From: Raphanus sativus
Lineage: Eukaryota > Streptophyta > Magnoliopsida > Brassicales > Brassicaceae
Direction of reading: 5' to 3'
DNA: 64,000 nucleotides
Assembly: GCF_000801105.2 (NCBI RefSeq)
Contig: NC_079516.1
Span: 42,884,908-42,948,907 of the forward strand
Shown piece after piece: positions 11,249 to 21,681 of the stretch. A model generated the notes under the pieces. It was given only the letters and a program-made list of their open reading frames with translations. It had not been told where the DNA came from and searched no databases. Positions within the stretch are counted from its first letter, which is position 1. Every line of letters starts with the position of its first letter. The position numbers were made by a program, and so were the translations under genes.

Positions 11249-13656
11249 ACTGCCTTCGTCGTTTCTCTATTGATTAATCTACTTATAATAGTGTATTTTT
11301 TGCTTGTTTATCGGAATTCGTCTCTTCACAAACTCTTAAAGTTTCTCTAAATGTATTCCTTCTCGTAAGAAGAAGAGAAGTACACATAAATTGATATACC
11401 TAGCTATAAAAGTTCTATAACTTTTTAGAATGTAACTATATAATATTTTAGTTTCTTTTTCCAAATTTTGAACTTAATAATTTGTATTATACTAAAGTTG
11501 TTTACATATTTTAAAATAATGATTTATACATATTGATATCCCTGCCAAATTTCTGTAATTCTTTTTATGTTGTGATTTTTGTTTTCTCGACAGCAGTCTT
11601 ATGTTGTGATTATCTACATATTTTCAAATAAAATCTTGTTCTTATTGATACGATCCTAACTAAATGTCTGCAACTTTGTTTAGATGATAAAGTACATATT
11701 TTTGGAATATGATTGTTCAGATCTTATACCCCTACAATTTTTTTTGTTTGTTTTAGATTAATTAGGCTTATGTTTACTTGGATTCTTCCACTTATAAAAC
11801 CTTTTTCAAACACCTCTTCTATTTAATTTTACTGATAAACGACAAAGTAGTAGGAAATCGCCATGTCAATTAAGCGACCTCAATTTGATTGTATAATGAA
11901 ATTAATCACCTTACTTACTACAACTATGTGTTCTTAATTTAGTAACGACGATAAGGTATGTTTGGGATTGTCCGTGAACTTGTGGTTGAATGCTAGGGAT
12001 GTGTTTGGGATGCCAACACATTTCAACACGTTACAAGGTTAATCCATCTATCGACCGAAACTAAATCACATTGTTCTTGGACACATGCATAAATATACAT
12101 CCGTTTTTACGATCCATTTACATACCATATCTATCACCTCCACTTAAAAATTAATTTGGTCTCCTTTTTAGATCCAGAAATATTCTAAAGTTAATAAAAA
12201 GTACGTTTTGGACACTAGATTGTCTTATAAACAATTGCATTATTTTCAGTTTATATTAATACAGTTTAATACTTTAATTCAAATTCATGTAAAAAAAAGT
12301 TCATGTAAAGTTTTTTTTTTCAAATTCATGTATGTTATTGTTATGTCTGTATTTCCCTCTCAACAACATAATTTCCCAAAAGCTCCAAAGGTTTGGTTAT
12401 ACTTATATGTCATGTAGGCATATCTCAATCGAGACGCTGACATTTTAATTCACAAAAGGCATTAAGCTCATTGGCATGGTGCTACTCATTACTTTGTTTA
12501 TAATAGGGACTCATTACTTGATTTGTTCAGTTTCCTTAAAAGTCACTTCAGTAATTTTGTCTAGGCAAGAACACCTACATTTCACCTAAATCCATATATT
12601 TGCATAAATATATATTCAACGTATATATGTGTACATCAGTCCATATTTTGCTCAAAAAAAAGATTATCGACTGTCTGACTGTTTACAACCTAATCTGTTC
12701 CGTCCACGACATATACGATTACGATTTATGATGTGTACTTAAGATGTCGACTGTCGATATACGCGTGCTTAACTGCTTACATTAATTGTTTGATAACAGA
12801 TTATATGAGTATACTTATTTTTGAGTTTTTTTTACTTAATCATTAAAGATTGCATAATATTGCTATTAGTTAAGCAAGAAAAATATAATGCATAATCTTT
12901 GTAAGAGTCGTAGGTCGTCGTAGACTCGTAGTCTGTAACTATCCAAATTTCAGACAGCCAACCTTTTTGCTAACAGTTCTTTTGTTCATTTATGTGCTAA
13001 ACCTACGAATGATGATTTTCCCCGAAGAACTGCAACTACACAAATGATTTTGTATATTTTATGAATAAATAAAAATGCCGCCTGGACTGACTGACCTAAT
13101 AAACTTATTAAATGCACATGATATTATTTCACCTAAGTACATTTATTGCAATCATAGTGGTCCATTTTTTAATCCTCTCTTGTCTGACCACTGTCCTTTA
13201 GCTAATAACATACTCTTCTAAAAAATTATATAGTTGGAAAATTTCACATACTGATTCATATTATTATTTTGGACTGCTATACAAAAAATTTAAATGTCAA
13301 TTTTTTGTCATTTATTTAAAAGAATATAGATAAATATACATGACAAGAAAATCCATATGCATGAGTCTAAGATTCTTGATTTTAATACTGGAGGGCCTGC
13401 CATTTTAATAATCCATATGCAAGCGTATGCATATGCTGTCAAATTTATGTCTAGCAGTGCGTGTGTTGATATATACTAAATTGTATTGTTTTACCATGCA
13501 TGATTGGTTTTTCATGCATCATAAAATTCAACATGGTTCTGTCTGATGTATATATACTTACTTTATATGTATACTATTTTTCTAATAAAAAAATATTATA
13601 TTATTTAAGTTTGAGATGGTTTGTATAACCAGACCAAAATAAAATAAGCATTTTAT
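11249..13656. other. SAW2 3' region and AT-rich intergenic DNA
   Basis: The 3' untranslated region of SAW2 probably occupies the first 200 bases or so. The rest has no coding frame longer than chance and no conserved motif that I recognise. Confidence 0.6.
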
Positions 13657-13901
13657 ATCTATATTATTTTATTTTATTTTAATTGTCGTTTTAGCTTCAT
13701 TCACACAGATTAAAAAAGTATAAAGTTTTATATATTTCCAAAATAATAATGCAGTAACCTATACATCCAATCATATTTCAACAGATAGAAAAATAAATTA
13801 GAGAATTTGATTAATAAATTTTGCATCGAATTTATTAACAACTCTTGTTTTGAAACATATTATTTTACTATAACGACAATTAAAATGAAACGGAGAGAAT
13901 A
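13657..13901. mobile_element. Stowaway-like MITE, imperfect
   Basis: The right end, CGACAATTAAAATGAAACGG followed by AGAGAA, is the inverted counterpart of a left end containing TTTTAATTGTCGTTTTAGC. The element is close to a TA dinucleotide on each side. It belongs with the CTCCCTCCGTTTC family found elsewhere in this window. The left boundary is uncertain by a few bases because it lies in a TTTTA repeat. Confidence 0.5.
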
Positions 13902-14778
13902 CTAGTTAAGCTCTCGAATTATTATGTTTCATATATATTGCACCAGAAAATAATATTTTGAAGTTAATTAGTTGGCATTAGTTTTTCCTAAACTAAAGAA
14001 TATTATTAATAAATTTTGTATTGAAATTATAAAACGACATTTATTTTGAAACGAAAATACAACCAAAATTAAACTTTTCATATATGTTGCACCGGAAAAT
14101 AACATTTTGAAGTTAATTAGTTGGTGTTCGTTTTCCTAAAAGATATTTCATGGGTTTACACAATGTTTTTTATCGTCCTAGAATTGAATGGAGTAGAAGA
14201 GGAAGATACCAACTTGTGTTGGCTCAATGGTTTTCTTAAGTGGGGCCTATTTAAATTAGTATTGGGTTTGGGCCCATGTCATCATGGAATTTAGCGATTG
14301 CCCGATCGGATGGCTACCCATCACACAATCATACTTTATGATCAAATAGGTCCCCTCATTAAAATCAAAACTAAATTTTGGTTAAATATTCGACCACACA
14401 CACATAATTACATATAAAGCATATGCATAAGTCTTGAACTTAGTCTATTTTAAGAATTTTATTCTGTATAATGACTAAGGACTAACGACGAGCACTTGCT
14501 AATGGCGAAGGGCTGCTACGTTTTAGGGTTTCTTTTCCCAAGAATTATATGGAATGAATTAGTGGAGTTTATTTCAGTCAATTATTTCAACTACTATATA
14601 TTTCTTGACTGCAAATTATCAAAAGAATTAATGAATCTTAGTAACTATTGTTAATTTAAATATCAATTTAAATGTTAATAAAAACTATTGTTAATTTAGT
14701 AACCAACTACTAATGTATAGTGCAACATTAACTATTCTTTTCATACCGTTGTTTGGTCATGAACGTGCTTAAAGCTAG
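13902..14778. other. Intergenic, with a partial repeat copy
   Basis: No gene is visible. The segment 13990-14060 repeats the right-hand half of the neighbouring MITE family (AAAACGACATTTATTTTGAAACG) without a matching left half. A slightly less AT-rich patch at 14220-14330 is unclassified. Confidence 0.5.
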
Positions 14779-14786
14779 CTTGAAAC

Positions 14787-16714
14787 CAGAGCCGTGTTTA
14801 CCATGTAGTTATAAAGGTATTTGTCTCAGACCCCGATTTTACAAAAGTTTTTAAAGCTCCGGTTATACAAAAGTGAGCTGTATCATAGCAGTTTTTATTT
14901 TGAGTATCAAAACCCATCTAATCTATTAAAATTGAAGTACAAATTTGAATTAGCCCTAAGTATTCCTCAATAATTACAATGATATGCCATTGAGTTAATT
15001 AACATAATAAATATTATTTATTTTGGAAGTAACTTATATAATCAATGTCATTATTGCTTGAGTTCGAATTAATACTAGCTAGATTTTAGCTTCCAAATCT
15101 AAACCAATTAATATATAGCTATATACTAATATTACGAAAACCAAAATCTATTATTGGTAAGCCTTTGAATATAAATGAGCATTAACTATTTTAACAAAAT
15201 ATTCCTAAAAAGTAGACAATCAATTATTTATCTAAATAATTCCTAAAATATGTAATTTGGTGTTTGAAATTGTGTTTTGTATTGTATTTTTCATATATAT
15301 ATTGAAAACATCTTTTATAATGGAAAATATTTTAGTAAAATCAATTTTTGAATATATGTATTTTTGAATCAATTTTTGATATAAATTAATTTTAAATTAT
15401 TATTTTGATATGAAAGATGTAAATAAAATTTTAATTATTTTATTATTACTTCCAAATAGCATTATATTTCTTTTTCATACTGTTTTTCATGTTTCCAAAC
15501 AATTCCCAAAATTACTTATGTTTTGATAATATAGATAAGATAGATATAATTTTATTTTTCATCAAGGTAGATATTATTTATTAGTTGAAGGTTAACCTTT
15601 TGAACTGCTGCTGAATCCATGGGCAGGAAGAGACAACCTGGCAATTTCGGAAAAAAATAATTTAAAACATAAAATTAGCTTATTCTCAAATTTTGCCTCA
15701 TACATATATGTTTACATAAAAGTTATTAGGTGAATCACAATATATCTAAAGTCTAAACTATATAAAATTTAAATATTAATAATACAATAATAATATTAAA
15801 TAAAATTTAAACAAATAAAACAAAAATAATTAAATACTAAATTGTATTACTAATCATTATGTATATTTAAAACAACTACTTTTATTATCATATAAATAGA
15901 AAAAGAAACAAAAGGACAACTTAGTGTTTCCTAGATGAAATGCAATAGTTCAACTAATTCTGAGTTTGAAGTTTTCGGTGTTAAAAAATATACAGAAAAA
16001 AACAAAACAACATACAATTAAAATAAAAATCCAACTACAAATACTATTGACTATTCTAGACAATATTTTGACTGTTAAGACAATAAACAAAAATAATGTC
16101 AATCAAGTTTGCTATAATATTAGTGTGTTAAAATATAAGTTAAACAAATATTTAATATTGGATATTATAAAAATTAAATAAAAACCCGTGCGGGCGCACG
16201 GGTCAAAATCTAATCTATTATTAACCCACATTCGAATGATTCAATTTATTCTTGTGTTTCTTATTTTTTTGGTTGAATTCAGATTTTTACGAAAAAGCAA
16301 CTATATTTTAAACAGAAAATAAATTACAAACAGAAAAAGAATATATAAATCCAAAATAAATAAAAATTAATCAGTTTATAGTCTTTTGGATTTAAAAATA
16401 TTTTTTCTGGATAGATTTTTCGAAAGAATAGAAATAAAAAACTTAAATAATTTAAACATGTTTTCACTGAATTAACATATTTGATCGTTTGGTGACCATA
16501 TTGTTGTTGTTCAATTTTTGTTCAGAGCATCATTCTCTTTTACACAGTTATATTTCTTTCCTTGTTGATAATACTATAAAATTTATAGACTATGCTTTTG
16601 TTTTCATTCTTTTATATCGTTTAAAAATTATATTAAATATATAATAATTTTTTTATTGAAGGGTTTCGGTTTAAAAATTTGGCACGGGTCTCTAGAAACC
16701 TTCGTACGGCACTG
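14787..16714. mobile_element. hAT-type transposon, split by a Helitron
   Basis: The element begins CAGAGCCGTGTTTACC and ends with CCTTCGTACGGCACTG, an imperfect terminal inverted repeat. An exact 8-bp target duplication CTTGAAAC flanks it (14779-14786 and 16715-16722). Without the Helitron inside (14917-16213) it would be about 631 bp. No transposase frame is present, so it is non-autonomous. The nesting shows that it is older than the Helitron. Confidence 0.82.
14917..16213 (+). mobile_element. Non-autonomous Helitron
   Basis: The 5' end TCTAATCTATTAAAATTGAA matches the TC...TATTAAAA pattern of Brassicaceae Helitrons. The 3' end has a hairpin (ACCCGTGC, loop GGGC, GCACGGGT; 16184-16203) followed by CAAAAT and the terminal CTAA. 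It sits between a host A and T and has no target duplication, as Helitrons do. The 1.3-kb interior has no Rep/helicase coding, so it depends on an autonomous partner. It lies inside the hAT element 14787-16714. Confidence 0.75.
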
Positions 16715-16722
16715 CTTGAAAC

Positions 16723-17828
16723 CATAAATGTTTTCTTAATAACATGCATTAACCGAGTTTGATGGATATAATTGTGATTCAATAAAGATGCTAACACAAT
16801 TTATTAGTAATGAGATATGTGCTGGTCGACACCAATACGTTACAAAATAAATACGTTGTATGTGTGCATTAATATAAATAATAATTATACATTTAAATCT
16901 ATTGGGGTTCCTGAACAGAATGATTGTAGAACAGTAAAGGTACAGTTATTGTTGGAATAATTAAAATTTGGAGGATATGTCGTATCTTCTTGTTGTCTTA
17001 TCTCCATATGATGTGAAGTCTGGCCTTATAGATAATTTACATAATTTCACATAAGTAGCATTGGTCGAATGGACAATATTTGTTGCTATTAAAATTGATA
17101 TGTGACTATCAACCTTGCCTGTCAGAAAGTCATCCAAGAAAAATCTGACAAAAATATTCACCTAAAATTGTGTTTTCTTTTGGATTTTATTGTTTCATTG
17201 ACACGTTCGTGTATCATTTACCCATATTCTTCTACCATTAAACTGATTTTTGTTTGTATTTTTGATGAAAATGGTAAGATGTGAAATATTATCATGAAAC
17301 AGTGTTTTGATTATATTGTTTTTTTTTAATTGAATGTAAAATTGTATTCATACCAAAAAACCCTTTTGTACAATAAATGCTACTTCATAGCTGAGTATTC
17401 TAAAACAATTTTTGATATTCTGAGATTTCAAAATTATCTCATGTAAAACCAGATCTCTAAAGCTCCGTAGTGATAGTAAACGCTTATGGACATTTTTGTC
17501 TATCATACGACCAAATTGAGCTGCTGTTTTTGGATTTTCTCCATAAGAGCGATTGTTTCTTTCTCTCCAAAATTATATATTGTTTTTTTATTTTGTTTTG
17601 TTAAGCAAACATTTTTCATATTTTTTTATTATTTATCAAGGCTGGATCTGAAATTTTGAGGTTCATAAGAATGAATTGCCATTCAACATTTAAAACAACA
17701 AATTTTAAAAATATTAAAATAATTTCAAAAAAATGTAAACTAAATATAAACAGACTATAATAATATAATTAATCTAATAATTTAAATTAATTTTATAATT
17801 CTAATTAAACTAATTAAACTCCATACTA
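16723..17828. other. AT-rich intergenic DNA
   Basis: No coding region, RNA gene or bounded repeat that I can support. Confidence 0.55.
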
Positions 17829-18132
17829 GAAATCTTAAACCAATGTACACCTCTATATTTTTCTCTAAAATAGAGATCTCTATTATAGAGGTGGATTTGC
17901 TCCAATGTATGCCTCTATAATAGAGTTTCTCTATTTTAGAGGAAAATATAGAGGAATTCTACTTTTTGCCTCTATATTTAGAGATGAAAATAGCATATCT
18001 CTATATTTTTCTCTATAAATAGAGGAACTCTATTATAGAGGCATACATTGGAGCAAATCCACCTCTATAATAGAATTTCTCTATTTTAAAAGAAAATATA
18101 GAAATTAAAATAGAGGTGAGTTGGAGATGATC
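17829..18132. mobile_element. Hairpin-forming MITE (Tourist/Harbinger-like)
   Basis: Two arms, roughly 17885-17960 and 18000-18075, are near-perfect inverted copies. Both carry AATGTATGCCTCTATAATAG and the AAATATAGAGG segment. The outer right end TTGGAGATGATC resembles the TTGGAGATGCTC end of the element at 56788-57521, which suggests the same superfamily. A transcript across it would fold into a long hairpin. The outermost ends and target duplication are not clear. Confidence 0.6.
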
Positions 18133-19093
18133 TAAACTATCAAACTGTAACCTACCAAACTCTAAAAGAAACCTAAACAAGACCCTAAACTACCAAACCC
18201 TACAGGAAACCGTAATCTACCAAACCCTCAAAAAACACTAAACCTCGGTAGATCTAATTACTAAACCCTCAACTTTGTAGTGGTGGCTTGCCATAGGCGA
18301 TCCTATGTGGGATTTCCCCGCGGGGCGAGGAAAGAAAGTAAGCTCCGACTAGGTTAAATTAGAGAGAGAGGGATGGATTCAGCAAGGAAAAATAGTAGAT
18401 TTGACGAGAGTGAGATGAAAAAAAGATCAGTCCGGCGTGGACAGATCGTTGGCGTGAAGGAGAGAGATCAGAGGTCCGGCGACGATCTTCGACATGAGGG
18501 AAAGAGATAATGTGGTGAAGAGAAAGAAAAAAATGTTCCTTTTTGAAGACGGCTCATGAATGAGGAGGTAACAGAAGGTTGAGTTTATATATTAACCTAA
18601 TTTTCTTAGCAACTTCGTCACAATTCCCTAGCAAACTCGTTCTGTAGAAAATCCATCATAGTTTTAAAAATTCAAAACATTTAGTGGAAATACACTACAA
18701 AAAGGTGACTGTCAACTACTATTTGTAACTAATAACATAGTCGCAACACTTTACAACTTTTTGCTGACTGTTTTATGACTGATTTGCGACTAAGAAAATT
18801 AAGTTGTACATCAGACACTTCTCAAAAAATTGTTTAGGTGATGCTTATTATGTTATTAAAAAATATGTGCAGAAGAATATAATGATATAATGCATTAATC
18901 AAAAATTATATTGTGCATTATAATTCATAATATCATAATTAATGATGAATTGGTATTTAGACCACTTTTAATCTCACTTATCATTACTCTAAAACAGAAT
19001 TTAGAGCAATATTTTCTTCAACCTTATTCCACTTTCAATATGAGATTACTCCAAAAAGTAATAAATTTATTGTTTAGTTACTATTCCATTTTC
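18133..19093. other. Intergenic, with a GC-richer fragment
   Basis: A GC-richer patch at about 18270-18560, with purine-rich stretches and TCCGGCG motifs, looks like a decayed gene or retroelement leader, but no frame is sustained. A CACTACAAAAA motif at 18693 could be one end of a CACTA element, but I find no partner end. Confidence 0.5.
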
Positions 19094-19734
19094 ACTCCAA
19101 AACAATATAGAGTATAAGTGAAAATCAATTTCGTTATGAAGTTAATCAAAATATATGGAGTAATACATTGTATTAAATTTAAAATATCACCAATAATAAT
19201 ATTAATGATGAATAAGAATACATAAATTTTACCAAATATATTTCATAAGAGATTTTATTATCAATGCACAATATAGATAATATATGACAATTATTTTTCT
19301 ATATGTTTTATTTATATTAATTTTAATTTTTATATTTTATATTATAATGCTTTACCAATTAATATTAATTACAATACATTTAATTTATTTTCATAACTAA
19401 ATATAATTTCACTCCAAGACAAAATAGAGTATAAGTGAAAATCAACTTCATTATGAAGTTAATCAAAAAATATGGAGTAATACAATGTGTTAAATGTAAA
19501 ATATCACCAATAATAATAGTAATAATGAATAAGAATACATAAATTTTACCAAATATAATTGATAAGAGATTTGATTATCAATGCACAATATAGATAATAT
19601 ATGACAATTGTTTTGTTTTATATGTTTTATTTATTTTAGTTTTAATTTTTATATTTTATATTATAATGTAATGTTTTACCAATTAATATTAATTACAATA
19701 CATTTAATTTATTTTCATAACTAAATATAATTTC
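19094..19734. repeat. Two-copy tandem duplication, about 320-bp units
   Basis: Unit 1 (19094-19410) and unit 2 (19411-19734) are colinear. Both begin ACTCCAA(A/G)AC, continue with TAGAGTATAAGTGAAAATCA, share the ATCACCAATAATAATA block and end with CATAACTAAATATAATTTC. They differ by scattered substitutions and a few small indels, so the duplication is not recent. No coding function is seen. Confidence 0.85.
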
Positions 19735-20804
19735 TTATTATTTACGATCAGTAACAAAGACATACAAGTTTTCAAAACTATATTTGAAATTGCAGTTCTA
19801 GAAAAAGAATTCACAGTTTAGCGAACTTTAAAACATTTTTGGAAAGACCACCAACTAAAATCTTGTTAACTATTCTCCGGCGTTTGCTGGTGTCGGAGGA
19901 ACCTCTCCCTTCCTTTTTATCACTATCTATTTGTTTTTTTTCTTTCTCTTTTGCCGATATGCAAATTCTTCTGGTTTCGTCTGGATACAACTTTAGAACC
20001 GATAGTAGTTTGACAGAGTCAGTCATTGGCCTTCTATGGAACGGTAGTTGTGGAGAAAGTTGGATTTTAGGGTGAAGAACTGTCAGATATAGTTTTCCAT
20101 TTCAAGATCTTCTACATCTCCTTATTCGAAGACGGAAGGTGTTGCTATTAGATGCCTCGTCCACCTCAGATGTCTCTCTCTTCTCAACTGTGAGAAATCC
20201 GGAGGTATTGGCAACCAGTAGAAAGTGATTGTCTTCCGTAGACAACATGTACGGGTAATGCAACGACAGAATAGCCAATCGGAGGAATGAACCTCGAAGA
20301 TGTACGTATAGCAGAGCTGTGCATACTAGCACTGGCTTTGAAGCTTTGGCATGTCCAAAGATACGTACTCCACACTTTTGAAAACTATAATTTGTTGGAG
20401 TCGTGGAATTTGTTCATTTAGCTGAAAATACAATGATAGCGTTTAGGTAACGTTAGAATCCAATTTAGTGATTCCGGCTGATACTAGATCATATATTATA
20501 CTTGTTGTATAATCTTTGTTGAGGTTAAAGCTTGCACCAAAATTAATGGTGAAATGAATGTGAAGTTAAACCAAGAAAAGAAATAAAACATTTTTGGAAA
20601 TGGCTCAAAGACTTCTTAGAGATGCTCTCGTGTCAGCGGTTATTGTTGATAACCGGAAAATGTCAAAGAACCGGGTGTAAGTTTGGAATCTTGTCGGTTA
20701 TTGATCCGGTTTATCATCCCTGCGATCTATTTCCGTAATCGACCTGGTTTTGATCTCCATAACTAGTAGAGAGAGTTTGAAGATCCCAAACGGGAAGGAA
20801 AGAT
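19735..20804. other. Gene-like but unclassified segment upstream of the TMEM220 gene
   Basis: The part 19830-20380 is less AT-rich than its surroundings and includes short open frames on both strands, none longer than 80 codons and none recognised. It may be a decayed gene or retroelement fragment. The last 200 bases before 20805 should contain the promoter and leader of the TMEM220 gene. Confidence 0.45.
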
Positions 20805-21416
20805 ATGGAAAAACCAAGAAATCTTTTAAGGGTTTCTTCTCTTTTAATGGCGTTTTTGTTTGCTTATTCTGCATCTGTCCAGCTTAATGATTCTGGTATT
20901 CACTTTGTTTCTTCTCTCTTTTCTCTCAAGATCATGTTAAAACTTTCACAAGTTGTGTGTTCATGCAGATTGGTATCTTTGGTTTCTCTGTACGCACTAG
21001 CTTCTGCAGTTAATCTGATAAACTCCAGAAGAATATGTAAATCAAGAGGAGTTAGACAGATGACGAGAATAGCTCTTAGCTTGGGTTTGTTCTTGTTTGT
21101 TAAAGTCATTACAGAGGATGTCATAACAGAAAGAGTTGGAATCTTGTCTTTGGATCTCACTCACAGAGTTGTAAGAGAGAAGATCGGAAGTGGTTTGGTG
21201 ATAGCTTCTATGGTTCTGCAAGTACAAGCTTCTTATTCAAATCCAAAAGAGAAGTTCGTTGACTTTGGTAAGAACAAGACTCCGGTTTGAGAAAACACAT
21301 TTCAAAACTTGACTCATTTTTTGTTTTGATTTTCAGGGATGGCTGCAACTGTAGTCTTTGGTTATGGACTTCCCTTTTGGTTCTTCACAATAGAGAATGG
21401 AGAAATCAAGATTTGA
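20805..21416 (+). CDS. TMEM220-like membrane protein, probable one-base frameshift
   Basis: This is a small multi-pass membrane protein resembling the transmembrane family 220 protein At2g23755; its function is unknown to me. Exons inferred from GT-AG borders: 20805-20895, 20969-21267 and 21337-21416. Hydrophobic helices lie near LRVSSLLMAFLFAYSASVQL, SLYALASAVNLI, RIALSLGLFLFVKVI and the final GMAATVVFGYGLPFWFF. Spliced normally, exon 2 reads DWYLWF and then hits TAG at 20998-21000. The family-like SLYALASAVNL continues in the next phase. The three exons sum to 470 nt, one short of a multiple of three, pointing to one lost T in the run 20983-20985. Retention of the 73-nt first intron would by itself restore the phase, giving about 180 aa. 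The gene lies head to tail with SUVR5, which converges on it. Confidence 0.75.
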
Positions 21417-21681
21417 CTCCTTTTCTTGTTTATATTCATTTGCTGGGTGCAAATCAGAGCTTTTATTCATTTTGCTGATCGTATAGACTGGTCTCAAATT
21501 GTTAATTTATATCTCTAGAAATTCTAACTAGCTCTAAATACAAACGAACAATATTTGGTCGATCAACATTTGAATAGACATACAAAAGAAAAACAAAGCT
21601 GTCTAATAAGATCCAATGGGAAAGAAAGTAAAAGATTGAAACAAATCTGCAAAGAATTGACTTAAAAAAAAAGCCAAAAAT

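Noticed and set aside
18693..18703. CACTACAAAAA motif as a CACTA transposon end
   Set aside because: No inverted partner TTTTTGTAGTG at a suitable distance and no 3-bp duplication could be set.
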